Shown: one piece after another, positions 32,292 through 40,183 of the stretch
Layout of the letters: the number at the start of each line of letters is the position of its first letter
How positions within the stretch are numbered: the first letter of the stretch is position 1
NCBI GenBank assembly: GCA_963842155.1
Contig: CAWJFP010000039.1
Span: forward strand, 27,386 to 91,385
Source of the DNA: CAWJFP01 sp963842155
GTDB taxonomy: Bacteria > Pseudomonadota > Alphaproteobacteria > JACZXZ01
Direction of reading: 5' to 3'
Length of the DNA stretch: 64,000 nt
Position numbers and translations under genes: made by a program
The notes under the pieces: model-generated
What the model saw: the letters and a program-made list of their open reading frames with translations, nothing else
What the model was told of the DNA's origin: nothing
Databases searched by the model: none

Positions 32292-33350
32292 CTATAAGGC
32301 GGAGGCGATCGCCTCGCCCATCTCGCTCGTCGTGGCCTTCCCTCCCATGTCGCGGGTGCGGAGATCGCTTTCCGCCAGCACCTTCTCGATGGCGCGCTCG
32401 ATGGCGCGCGCGGCGCTTTGCTGGCCCAGATGATCGAGCATCATGGCACCCGACCAGATCTGGCCGATGGGATTGGCGATGCCCTGCCCCGCGATGTCGG
32501 GTGCCGAGCCATGCACCGGCTCGAAGCAGGAGGGATGCTCGCGTTCGGGATTGATGTTGGCGCCGGGTGCTATGGCGATGGTGCCGGTCACCGCCGGCCC
32601 GAGATCGGAGAGGATGTCGCCGAAGAGATTGCTCCCCACCACCACGTCGAACCAGTCGGGATGGAGCACGAAATGCGCCGTCAGGATGTCGATGTGATAT
32701 TGGTCGGTGCGCACGTCTGGATATTGCGCCGCGATCGCGCGGAAGCGCTCGTCCCAGAAGGGCATGGTGTGCTTGATGCCGTTGGATTTGGTGGCCGAGG
32801 TGAGATGCTTCGCCGGCCGGCTCTGCGCGAGCTCGAAGGCGTAGCGCATGATGCGGTCCGTGCCCTTGCGGGTGAAGCTCGACTGCTGGACGCAGATCTC
32901 GTCCTCCGTGCCGTCATAGAGCCGGCCGCCGATGTCGGAATATTCCCCCTCGTTGTTCTCGCGCACGATCATGAAGTCGATCTCGCCCGGCTTGCGGTCG
33001 CGCAAGGGCGAGCGCACGCCCGCGAGCAGCCGCACCGGACGAAGATTGACATATTGCCGGAAGCCGCGGCGGATCGGGATCAGCAGGCCCCACAGCGAGA
33101 TATGGTCGGGCACGCCGGGATAGCCGACGGCGCCGAGATAGATCGCGTCATGGCCCTGGAGCTGCTCGAGCCCGTCCGCGGGCATCATGCGCCCGCTCCT
33201 CTTGTAGAGCTCGCAGCTCCAGGGGAAATAGCTCCAGGCGAATTCGATGCCGTAGCGGCGTCCCACCGCCTCCAGGAGCCTGATCCCCTCGGGCACCACC
33301 TCGTTGCCGATGCCGTCGCCCGGAATCACGGCAATGCTGAATTTCGCCAC
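32292..33350 (-). CDS. ttuC: Tartrate dehydrogenase/decarboxylase-type enzyme (isocitrate/isopropylmalate dehydrogenase family)
   Basis: 352 residues. AVIPGDGIGNEVVPEGIRLLEAV, RPVRLLAGVRSPLR, VRENNEGEYSDIGGRLYDGT, SATKSNGIKHTMPFWDERF (catalytic Lys) and VVGSNLFGDILSDLGPAVTG match TtuC/D-malate dehydrogenases rather than LeuB or Icd. The enzyme oxidises tartrate or D-malate with NAD and a divalent metal. The next gene, divergent by 113 bp, is a PEP-mutase-family enzyme, hinting at dicarboxylate catabolism. Confidence 0.88.
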   Translation of the reverse strand: MAKFSIAVIPGDGIGNEVVPEGIRLLEAVGRRYGIEFAWSYFPWSCELYKRSGRMMPADGLEQLQGHDAIYLGAVGYPGVPDHISLWGLLIPIRRGFRQYVNLRPVRLLAGVRSPLRDRKPGEIDFMIVRENNEGEYSDIGGRLYDGTEDEICVQQSSFTRKGTDRIMRYAFELAQSRPAKHLTSATKSNGIKHTMPFWDERFRAIAAQYPDVRTDQYHIDILTAHFVLHPDWFDVVVGSNLFGDILSDLGPAVTGTIAIAPGANINPEREHPSCFEPVHGSAPDIAGQGIANPIGQIWSGAMMLDHLGQQSAARAIERAIEKVLAESDLRTRDMGGKATTSEMGEAIASAL

Positions 33351-33463
33351 CGCACTCCTCCCCCAAGATGCGCCAGCCGGTATAGCATGAGAGGTCGCGC
33401 CCGCCCATGGCGGCGAGACCCTGGAGGCGGAACGGGTGGCCAGCAGCGAAGGGAGGCAGTCGC

Positions 33464-34324
33464 ATGAGCGAGAGCCAGAGCGAGAAGGCGCGAAAATTCC
33501 GTGCGCTGCATGAGCGGGGCGAAGCCTTCGTCATTCCCAATCCTTGGGATGCCGGCTCCGCGCGCATCCTCGCAGCGTTGGGCTACGAGGCGTTGGCGAC
33601 GACGAGCGCGGGCTTCGCCTTCACGCTCGGCCGGCGCGACGGGGCGGTGACGCGCGACGAGGTGCTCGCCCATTGCCGCTCGATCGTGGCGGCGAGCGAG
33701 CTGCCCGTCTCCGCCGACCTCGAGAATTGCTTCGGGGCCGCGCCCAAGACGGTCGCCGAGACCATCCGGCTCGCCGCCGGCACGGGCCTCGTGGGCGGCT
33801 CGGTCGAGGATGCGAGCGGCGACAAGCGCCAGCCCATTTACGACCATGCGCATGCCGTCGAGCGCGTGGCGGCGGCGGCCGAGGCCGCGCGATCCTTGCC
33901 CTTCCCCTTCACGCTTACGGCGCGGGCGGAGAATTTCCTCCATGGCCGCGCGGACCTCGAGGACACGATCCGGCGGCTTCAGGCCTTCGCCGCCGCCGGC
34001 GCCGACGTGCTGTTCGCGCCGGGCCTGCCGAGCCTCGAGGCGATCGAGGTGGTCTGCAAAGCCGTGGCGCCGCGCCCGGTCAACGTGCTTGCCGGCCGCG
34101 CCGGGCCGATCACGGTCGCCAGCCTCTCCGCGGCGGGCGTGCGCCGGATCAGCCTCGGCGGCGGATTGTCCCGCGCAGCGCTCGGCGCCTTCCTGCGCGC
34201 GGCGCGCGAGATCAAGGAGAAGGGCAGCTTCACCTTCCTCGACGAGGCGGCCGGCTATGCCGAGATCGGCGGCTTCATGGCGGGGAAATCGAGACGCCGC
34301 CACTTACGCCTAGGGAGACTCTGA
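33464..34324 (+). CDS. Isocitrate lyase/PEP mutase-family enzyme
   Basis: 286 residues from the ATG at 33464, which follows GGGAGGCAG. KFRALHERGEAFVIPNPWDAGSARILAALGYEALATTSAGFAF is the barrel opening. SADLENCFG carries metal-binding Asp and Glu, and GGSVEDAS is the active-site loop. The canonical catalytic Cys motif KKCGHL of isocitrate lyase is absent, as in 2-methylisocitrate-lyase-like and oxaloacetate-decarboxylase-like members. The substrate is not deducible; the divergent tartrate dehydrogenase suggests keto-acid metabolism. Confidence 0.85.
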   Translation: MSESQSEKARKFRALHERGEAFVIPNPWDAGSARILAALGYEALATTSAGFAFTLGRRDGAVTRDEVLAHCRSIVAASELPVSADLENCFGAAPKTVAETIRLAAGTGLVGGSVEDASGDKRQPIYDHAHAVERVAAAAEAARSLPFPFTLTARAENFLHGRADLEDTIRRLQAFAAAGADVLFAPGLPSLEAIEVVCKAVAPRPVNVLAGRAGPITVASLSAAGVRRISLGGGLSRAALGAFLRAAREIKEKGSFTFLDEAAGYAEIGGFMAGKSRRRHLRLGRL

Positions 34325-34344
34325 TCGCGTCGAACCAGCCTGAT

Positions 34345-34404
34345 CGTCACCCCCGCGAAAGCGGGGGTCCAGGGCCCTCGATTCCCGCTTACGCGGGAAT
34401 GACG
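34345..34404. repeat. Dispersed CCCGCGAAAGCGGG intergenic repeat
   Basis: cgtcacccccgcgaaagcgg and the following bases form one hairpin, and attcccgcttacgcgggaat forms a second; the unit ends tgacg. A related unit is at 39329-39390. A nearby gatcggatcatgctctat (about 34428-34445) resembles the outer arm of the repeat at 27570-27727. Confidence 0.7.
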
Positions 34405-34441
34405 ATAGATTGTGGTCGATTGAACTCGATCGGATCATGCT

Positions 34442-34969
34442 CTATCGCAAGGTAAGCTCGAAGAAGGCGGTTCCGGCGACCGGCGTCTCGTAATAGGCCG
34501 CGATGGGGCGGAAGCCGCGCGCGCGATAGAGCGCTATCGCCGCCGCCATCCTGGCGGGAATGGTGTGGAGCCGCATGAACCGGTAGCCGGCGAGGCGCGC
34601 CTCGGCAATCACGCAATCGACCAGCGCCTCGCCGATTTTCAGGCCGCGAAAGGCGGGGTCCACGTAAAGCCGCTTCATCTCGCAAATCTCGCTCGTCTCG
34701 CCGGTTGCCAACGCGAGCGGCCGCAACGCCACCACGCCCGCCACGGCGGCCCCCTCCTTCGCCAGCAGAAGCCTGCCGCGCGGCAGTGCGTAAGCGCCGG
34801 GCAAGCCGGCAAGCTCCTCATCGAAGCCTTGGAAGCAAAGGCTGAAATCGAGCGTCGCGGCATAGGCGAGGAACAGCGCCCTTGCCGCGGCGATGTCCTC
34901 GGCGCCGGCGGCATCGCGGATGCGGATGGCTTCGCCGCTCGCTCCCGTGGCTTGGGGCGCTTTTGTCAT
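34442..34969 (-). CDS. GNAT-family N-acetyltransferase
   Basis: 175 residues from the ATG at 34969, overlapping the PhzF stop by 4 bp. Motif A with the acetyl-CoA loop is MKRLYVDPAFRGLKIGEALVDCVIAEAR, followed by GYRFMRLHTIPARMAAAIALYRARGFRP and a C-terminal strand. These are the usual GNAT core strands 4-5. The substrate amine is unknown. It is the last gene of the minus-strand cluster divergent from the MocR regulator. Confidence 0.9.
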   Translation of the reverse strand: MTKAPQATGASGEAIRIRDAAGAEDIAAARALFLAYAATLDFSLCFQGFDEELAGLPGAYALPRGRLLLAKEGAAVAGVVALRPLALATGETSEICEMKRLYVDPAFRGLKIGEALVDCVIAEARLAGYRFMRLHTIPARMAAAIALYRARGFRPIAAYYETPVAGTAFFELTLR

Positions 34970-35757
34970 AGCTCGATGCTGCCGGTCATGAAGGGCGCGC
35001 AGCGGCCGGCGATGCGGACGCGGGACCCGCGATCCTCGCACCAAATCTCGCCGCCGCGCCGCGACAGCTGGCGCGCGAAGAGCCGCTTCTCGCCAAGCCG
35101 CTCGGCCCAATAGGGGATGAGCTCGCAATGGGCCGAGCCGGTCACCGGATCCTCGTTGATGTCATGCTTCGGCGCGAAGAAGCGCGAGACGAAATCGGCG
35201 TCGCCGCCCGCCTTGCCCCGCGCGGTCGCGATGAGCCCGAGACCGTCCAGCGCCGCGACCTTGCCGAAGTCGGGCTCGAGCGCGCGCACCTCTTCCTCGC
35301 GCGCGAAGACGGCGAAAAGATCGCGCGCGGCGAGGAGCGCGTGCGGCCGCGCGCCGAGCGCCGCCGCGACGGCGTCGATGCCGGAAGCAGGCTTGGGCGG
35401 GGTCGCGGGGAAATCCATGGCCAGCCGCTCGCCCTCGCGCTCGACCGTGAGCATGCCCGATTTCCGCGTGTGGAAACGCACGGAGGGCCGCTGCGGCTCG
35501 AGCAGCTCGAGGATGACATAGGCGGTGGCCAAGGTGGGATGGCCGGCCAGGTCGATCTCGGCCACGGGCGTGAACCAGCGCAGCTCGAAATCCGCGCCGC
35601 GCGGGACGAAGAAGGCGGTCTCCGAGAGGTTGTTCTCGGTCGCGATCGACTGCATGACCGCGTCGTCGATCCAGCTTACGAGAGGGCAGACCGCCGCCGG
35701 ATTGCCGCCGAAGACGCGCGCAGCGAAGGCATCGACCTGGTAGAGTGGAATACGCAT
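34966..35757 (-). CDS. PhzF-family isomerase/epimerase
   Basis: 263 residues. MRIPLYQVDAFAARVFGGNPAAVCPL is the PhzF opening, with the catalytic Glu in ENNLSETAFFV. The second half repeats the diaminopimelate-epimerase-like fold (FFAPKHDINEDPVTGSAHCELIPYW, with DPVTGSAH). Members isomerise cyclic or amino-acid-like substrates; the specific reaction is unknown. It overlaps the GNAT gene, and the AlaX gene lies 75 bp upstream. Confidence 0.92.
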   Translation of the reverse strand: MRIPLYQVDAFAARVFGGNPAAVCPLVSWIDDAVMQSIATENNLSETAFFVPRGADFELRWFTPVAEIDLAGHPTLATAYVILELLEPQRPSVRFHTRKSGMLTVEREGERLAMDFPATPPKPASGIDAVAAALGARPHALLAARDLFAVFAREEEVRALEPDFGKVAALDGLGLIATARGKAGGDADFVSRFFAPKHDINEDPVTGSAHCELIPYWAERLGEKRLFARQLSRRGGEIWCEDRGSRVRIAGRCAPFMTGSIEL

Positions 35758-35832
35758 CAGCCGGTCTTTCGCAAGAGCGCGCGGATGCCGAAGCAGTTCT
35801 CGAACGTCGCCAGCCCGATCGTCATCCCGAGG

Positions 35833-36540
35833 CTACTCCACGAACGCCAGATTGACCCGGCGGTTGCGCTTGCCCTTGCTCTCGATCTTGGTGACGAGAA
35901 CCGGGCCGATCTCGCTCGTCGTCGCGACATGGGTGCCGCCGCAGGGCTGCAGGTCGACGCCGTCGATCTCGAGCAGTCGCACTCTTCCCTGCCCCACCGG
36001 CGGCTTGACCGACATGGTGCGCACCAGCTCGGGCTGGGCGGCAAGCTCCGCGTCGCTGATCCAGCGCACGCGCACCGCATGGTTCTCGGCCACGAGGCGA
36101 TTGATCTCGGCGGCGATGCGCTCCTTGTCGAGCGGCTCGGGCGTATCGAAATCGAGCCTGCCCTTGCCGTCGCTGACCTGCCCGCCGGTGACGCCGGCCG
36201 CGACGACGGCGCTCAGCAGATGAAGACAGCTATGCATCCGCATGAGACGATGGCGCCGCGCCCAGTCGATCTCGGCCGTCACACGCTCGCCTGCGCGCGG
36301 CAGAGGCGCGCCGGGCTCCGTCAGATGCAGGATCTCGCCCGGCGCCGCGCCCTTGCGCGTGTCGATCACGGCGATGCGCCGCCCGTCGGCGAGCGTCAGG
36401 CCGCCGATGTCGCCGGGCTGGCCGCCGCCCGCGGGATAGAACACGGTGCGATCGAGCCTTATGCCCGCCTCGTCGGCCGCCACCACCACGGCCTCGCAAG
36501 CCCGGGCATAGTGATCGGCGCGGAACAGCTCCTCGGTCAT
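35833..36540 (-). CDS. Alanyl-tRNA editing protein (AlaX-like)
   Basis: 235 residues from the ATG at 36540. It holds the zinc-binding editing motifs HSCLHLL (HxxxH) and CGGTHV, as in the AlaRS editing domain, with FYPAGGGQPGDIGGLTLADGRRI at the N-terminus. Free-standing AlaX proteins hydrolyse Ser-tRNA(Ala) or Gly-tRNA(Ala). The gene starts 22 bp after the EamA gene ends. Pairing with an exporter and a MocR regulator suggests amino-acid homeostasis. Confidence 0.9.
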   Translation of the reverse strand: MTEELFRADHYARACEAVVVAADEAGIRLDRTVFYPAGGGQPGDIGGLTLADGRRIAVIDTRKGAAPGEILHLTEPGAPLPRAGERVTAEIDWARRHRLMRMHSCLHLLSAVVAAGVTGGQVSDGKGRLDFDTPEPLDKERIAAEINRLVAENHAVRVRWISDAELAAQPELVRTMSVKPPVGQGRVRLLEIDGVDLQPCGGTHVATTSEIGPVLVTKIESKGKRNRRVNLAFVE

Positions 36541-36562
36541 GCCTCCTCCCATTGAGCGCCGC

Positions 36563-37582
36563 CTATCGCCGCCGCGCCAGATAGAGCCCCGCGAGGATGA
36601 TCGCGGCGGCGAGGATGATGGGCAAAGTCGGCCGCTCGCCCAAGCATAGCATCGCGAGGAGGAGGGCGGAGAGCGGCTGCAGGAATTGGAACGGGCTGAC
36701 CCGCGCGACCCCGCCTTGCGCCAAGGCCCAATACCAGGCGAGATAGCCCAGCAGCGAGGAGACGATGCCGAGATAGAGCACGGTCAGCCAGACGACGGGC
36801 CCAGCGGCGCGCCAGTCGGCGCCGATGCCGAAAATGCCGAGCAAGGGCAGCATGAGGATGCCGCCCAGCGCATTGCCCCACAAGGTCGTGGCGCGCGTGC
36901 CGATCAGAAGTGCCAAGCGGCTCCCCGTGACATAGCCGGCGGCCGAGCCGATCGCGCCGAGCAGGATCAGGAGATCGCCCAACACGCTGCTCTTGTCGCC
37001 GAGCCCGAGGCGCGAGCCGATCAGGATCGCCTCGCCCGCGAAGGCGACGGCGCAGCCGAGCCACCAGCGCCCGGCCGGCCAGCGCCGATCAGCCGCCGCC
37101 GCGAGCAGACCGGTGAGGATCGGCAGGCAAGCGAGGATAAGGGCGCCATGGCTCGCCGAGGTGAGCCTCTGCCCGTAGCAATAGGCGATCGGCAGGACGA
37201 CGAAGCCGCCCACGGCGCTGACCAGAAGGAGCAGCCAAGCTTGCCGCCCGCTCGGGCGCGATAAGCCCTGCGTCAGCAGAAACGGCGCCGAGGCTGCCGC
37301 CGCCACGAGGCTGCGCAAAGCGGCTACCAGCATCGGATCGAAGACATCGACCGCCAGCTTGGTGAAGACCGTAGTCCCGCCCCAAACGGCCACGGCAAAG
37401 ATCGCGGCGCCCACGATCGCGGCCTTCGAGCTCGCGCCTTCGTCGCCGCGCGACAGCGCGATCATGCTTGCATTCGCTCGGCTCACATGAGTTGCGTTCG
37501 CTTCGCTCATATGGCTTGCCTTCGCTCCGCTCATATGGCTTGCGTTCGCTCCGCTCATATGGCTTGCGTTCGCTCCGCTCAT
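36563..37582 (-). CDS. EamA/DMT-superfamily exporter with a repeated N-terminus
   Basis: 339 residues if started at the ATG at 37582, which overlaps the DUF1127 stop as ATGA. The first 40 residues or so are tandem copies of MSGANASH from a 24-bp DNA repeat. The normal carrier begins at MIALSRGDEG (ATG at 37465), then ten membrane helices from IVGAAIFAVAVWGGTTVFTKL to PIILAAAIILAGLYLARRR. VSPFQFLQPLSALLLAMLCLGE is the typical late EamA motif. In-frame ATGs at 37558, 37534 and 37510 could also serve. It probably exports an amino acid or related metabolite. Confidence 0.85.
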   Translation of the reverse strand: MSGANASHMSGANASHMSGAKASHMSEANATHVSRANASMIALSRGDEGASSKAAIVGAAIFAVAVWGGTTVFTKLAVDVFDPMLVAALRSLVAAAASAPFLLTQGLSRPSGRQAWLLLLVSAVGGFVVLPIAYCYGQRLTSASHGALILACLPILTGLLAAAADRRWPAGRWWLGCAVAFAGEAILIGSRLGLGDKSSVLGDLLILLGAIGSAAGYVTGSRLALLIGTRATTLWGNALGGILMLPLLGIFGIGADWRAAGPVVWLTVLYLGIVSSLLGYLAWYWALAQGGVARVSPFQFLQPLSALLLAMLCLGERPTLPIILAAAIILAGLYLARRR

Positions 37583-37583
37583 G
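37464..37583. repeat. 24-bp tandem repeat at the EamA start
   Basis: About five copies of atggcttgcgttcgctccgc plus tcat, with ATG spacing of 23-24 bp at 37464, 37487, 37511, 37535 and 37559. On the minus strand most units encode MSGANASH in frame, so the start codon of the EamA gene is itself reiterated. The three right-hand units are nearly identical; the two left ones have drifted. Confidence 0.88.
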
Positions 37584-37800
37584 GCCGCCAAAAAGGCTTC
37601 GCGGCCTCGGCTGCGGCGTCGGCGCGGCTCACGCCGATATCCTTGAGCGCCGGATCGTCGAGCGCCGCGAGGGCGCGGCGTTGGCCGGCACGCTCCGCCC
37701 AGATTTGCGCAAGCTCGACGAACGCGGTCAAACGCAGGCCCGCGAGCGCGGCTTGGCCCCGCAATTCCCACTTCCGTCCGCCCGCCTGGTGCCCTCCCAT
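37579..37800 (-). CDS. Short DUF1127 protein upstream of the EamA exporter
   Basis: 73 residues from the ATG at 37800 (MGGHQAGGRKWELRG). The C-terminal half RRALAALDDPALKDIGVSRADAAAEAAKPFW is a clear DUF1127 signature. The stop codon overlaps the first possible ATG of the EamA gene by 4 bp, so the two are probably translationally coupled. It is divergent from the MocR gene, with 90 bp between starts, and is likely under its control. Confidence 0.8.
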   Translation of the reverse strand: MGGHQAGGRKWELRGQAALAGLRLTAFVELAQIWAERAGQRRALAALDDPALKDIGVSRADAAAEAAKPFWRP

Positions 37801-37857
37801 GACTCGCTCCAATGCCAGAATTGTCCCCGGAAACGAGGGGTACATTCTGGAAAATAC

Positions 37858-37888
37858 TTGACAAAAACACGCAGTCAATTCTTATATT
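37858..37888 (+). promoter_or_regulatory. Candidate promoter of the MocR gene
   Basis: TTGACA at 37858-37863 and TTATAT at 37882-37887 (18-bp spacer) or TATATT at 37883-37888 read toward the MocR gene. Transcription would begin at or within a few bases of the ATG at 37891, leaving no room for a ribosome site, so the mRNA may be leaderless. The divergent DUF1127 promoter must share this 90-bp gap. Confidence 0.5.
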
Positions 37889-37890
37889 GT

Positions 37891-39279
37891 ATGATGACAA
37901 TATGGGAACCCGCTTTGGACAAGGCGGTCCGGCCGCGTTACCTTGCGATCGCCGGGGCGCTTCAACGGGATATCGAGGCGGGCAGGCTGCAGCCCGGCGC
38001 GCGGCTTCCAACTCATCGCGATCTTGCTTTTAGACTCGGCGTCACCGTGGGCACCGTCTCGCGCGCTTATGCCGAGGCCGACCGGCGCGGCCTCCTCCAT
38101 GGCGAGGTGGGGCGCGGCACTTTCGTGCGACCGCGTCTCGGGCCGGGGCTGTTGCGCCTCTATCCCGAGGAGCCGGGCATCATCGATCTCTCGGTCAGCC
38201 GGCCGCCGGACGGTGCCGCCGATGCGGAGCTTGCGGCGGCCCTCGGCGAGCTGGCGCGGCGTCAAGATTTGGCGCCGCTTCTGGCTTATCAGGCCGAGGC
38301 CGGGCTGCCCGCCCATCGCGCCGCCGGTGCCGCATGGCTCGCTCGCTCGACCGGGCTCGCCGCGCAGGCCGAGCGGCTCTTGGTAGTCAGCGGGGCGCAG
38401 CATGGGCTGCACGCCGCCTTGGCCGCCACCGTGCGGCCGGGCGAGGTGGTGCTCACCGAGGCCCTCACCTATCCCGGCTTCAAGCTCATCGCCGGGCAGC
38501 TCGGTTTCGATCTTCGAGGCGTGCCGATCGACGATGACGGGCTCCTACCGGATGCGCTCGAGGCGGCCTGCCGGCGCTGGCGCCCGCGCGCGCTCGTCAC
38601 CGTGCCGACCATCCATAACCCGACGAGCGCGATCATGCCCGAGGCGCGCCGGCGCGAGATCGCCGAGATCGCGCGACGCCACGGGCTGCTGGTGATCGAG
38701 GACAATATCTACGGCTTCCTCGCCGAGGAGCTTCCGACCTTGCTCGCCGATTTGGCGCCCGAGCGGGTGATCCATATCGCGAGCCTGTCGAAGAGCATGG
38801 CGCCGGGCTTGCGCGTCGGCTATGTGCAGGCGCCAGCCGAGCTGGTGCCGCGCATCGGCGCCATGCTGCGCGGCTCGGTCTGGATGACCTCGCCGCTGCT
38901 CGCCGAGATCGCGCGGCTCTGGATCGAATCGGGGGCGGGCGAGCGCTTGGCGGCGCGGCGCCAAAGCGATGCGCGCGAGCGCCAGGCGCTTGCCGCGCGC
39001 TATTTCGCCGGCCAGCGCTTCGTCACCCGACCGACGAGCTTCCATCTCTGGCTCCATCTGCCGGAGCCCTGGCGGGCGGGCGATTTCCTGGCCGAGGCGC
39101 GCGGGCGCGGCGTGCTGGTGACGGCACCCGAGCCCTTCACCACGGGGCGCGAGCAGGCGCCGCATGCGGTGCGCGTCTGCTTGAGCGCCGTCGAGAGCAT
39201 CGAGCGCCTGGAGACCGCGCTCGGGATTCTCGCCTCCTTGCTCGCGGCACCCATGGGCCCCGGCCTCGCCGTGGTGTGA
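37891..39279 (+). CDS. MocR/PdxR-type regulator (GntR winged helix fused to an aminotransferase domain)
   Basis: 462 residues from the ATG at 37891 (or 37894). The N-terminal GntR winged helix is RYLAIAGALQRDIEAGRLQPGARLPTHRDLAFRLGVTVGTVSRAY then GEVGRGTFVRP. The class I aminotransferase-like domain has PTIHNPTSAIMP, VIEDNIYGFLAEE and the PLP Lys in HIASLSKSMAPGLRVGYV. MocR proteins sense PLP-amino-acid adducts. The divergent DUF1127-EamA-AlaX-PhzF-GNAT genes are the probable targets. Confidence 0.92.
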   Translation: MMTIWEPALDKAVRPRYLAIAGALQRDIEAGRLQPGARLPTHRDLAFRLGVTVGTVSRAYAEADRRGLLHGEVGRGTFVRPRLGPGLLRLYPEEPGIIDLSVSRPPDGAADAELAAALGELARRQDLAPLLAYQAEAGLPAHRAAGAAWLARSTGLAAQAERLLVVSGAQHGLHAALAATVRPGEVVLTEALTYPGFKLIAGQLGFDLRGVPIDDDGLLPDALEAACRRWRPRALVTVPTIHNPTSAIMPEARRREIAEIARRHGLLVIEDNIYGFLAEELPTLLADLAPERVIHIASLSKSMAPGLRVGYVQAPAELVPRIGAMLRGSVWMTSPLLAEIARLWIESGAGERLAARRQSDARERQALAARYFAGQRFVTRPTSFHLWLHLPEPWRAGDFLAEARGRGVLVTAPEPFTTGREQAPHAVRVCLSAVESIERLETALGILASLLAAPMGPGLAVV

Positions 39280-39328
39280 GCGCATCCCGCTAGAGAGAAG
39301 TTGGCTTAGCATTAATCGCGCGGCGCAC

Positions 39329-39390
39329 CGTCATTCCCGCGAAAGCGGGAATCCAGCAGCCACTGGAGCTCCGCTTGCGCGGGGCGACGG
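39329..39390. repeat. Dispersed CCCGCGAAAGCGGG intergenic repeat
   Basis: cgtcattcccgcgaaagcgg and the following bases form a hairpin, then ccagcagccactggagctcc leads into gcttgcgcggggcgacgg. It is related to the repeat at 34345-34404. It lies between the MocR and GDT1-family genes, where it may also end transcription. Confidence 0.7.
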
Positions 39391-39461
39391 GCGGAATGTT
39401 TCAACTCGCTTACGTCATGCGCTAGGCTCGTCCGCTTCGCGGCTCGTTTCGGCAGGTGCCC

Positions 39462-40028
39462 ATGTTATGGATCGAGGCCTTTTGCGTGGCGTTCGGCCTG
39501 CTCGGCCTCGCCGAGATGGGCGACAAGACGCAGTTTCTCGCCGTCATGTTGGGGGCGCGCTTTCACAAGACCTGGCCCATCGTCGGCGGCATCGTGCTCG
39601 CCAGCCTGGTGAGCCAGGGGCTCGCGGTCGTCATCGGCCAGTGGCTCGGCGAGCTGCTGACGCCCGAGCGCATGCGCTGGATCGTCGGCCTCTCCATGAT
39701 CGCCGTCGCGATCTGGACGCTGCGCCCGAGCAAGCTCGAGAGCGAGGGGGAGCCGAGCAAAAGCGCGCGCGGCGCCTTCAGCGCGACCTTCGTCGCCTTC
39801 ATGATCGGCGAGATGGCCGACCGCACGCAATTCGCGACCGCCGCGCTTGCCGCGCGCTACCAGCTCTTCTGGCCTGTGCTGCTGGGCAGCACCCTCGGCA
39901 TGGTGGCGGCGAACCTGCCCGCCCTCTGGCTCGGCCGCGTCGCGGCGGGACGCATCCCGCTCAAGGCGCTGCGCTATGCGAGCGCGGCCGTCTTCGCCGC
40001 GATGGGATTGTGGATATTGCTCGCGTGA
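39462..40028 (+). CDS. TMEM165/GDT1 (UPF0016) family cation transporter
   Basis: 188 residues from the ATG at 39462; a GTG two codons earlier is possible. Six or seven hydrophobic segments form two repeats. The first has the family motif ExGDKT (LAEMGDKTQFLAVML). The second reads GEMADRTQFATAAL, with Gly to Ala and Lys to Arg changes. Bacterial members export Mn(II) or Ca. I do not see a yybP-ykoY (manganese) riboswitch in the 182-bp upstream gap. Confidence 0.9.
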   Translation: MLWIEAFCVAFGLLGLAEMGDKTQFLAVMLGARFHKTWPIVGGIVLASLVSQGLAVVIGQWLGELLTPERMRWIVGLSMIAVAIWTLRPSKLESEGEPSKSARGAFSATFVAFMIGEMADRTQFATAALAARYQLFWPVLLGSTLGMVAANLPALWLGRVAAGRIPLKALRYASAAVFAAMGLWILLA

Positions 40029-40183
40029 GGACAGAGTGACGCACAGGTCGGACGCGTCGGAACATCCGTTCGTCATGGTTGCGGCGCGGGGCCCCTCTGC
40101 CGCTGGCGGGAGGACGAGCCCCGACGGGCGCTATTGATGGGGACAGGAAATTTGGGCTTCGCGCGTAGGTACATGCGGGGAAA

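Noticed and set aside
37464..37583. CRISPR array
   Set aside because: The 24-bp units are contiguous with no spacers and lie inside a coding region; no cas genes are present.
37583..38011. N-terminal extension of the EamA exporter beyond the repeat
   Set aside because: It is Arg/Pro-rich without family similarity and overlaps the DUF1127 gene and the MocR start in other frames.
39280..39461. Manganese (yybP-ykoY) riboswitch before the GDT1-family gene
   Set aside because: The region holds a dispersed hairpin repeat instead and lacks the recognisable riboswitch core.
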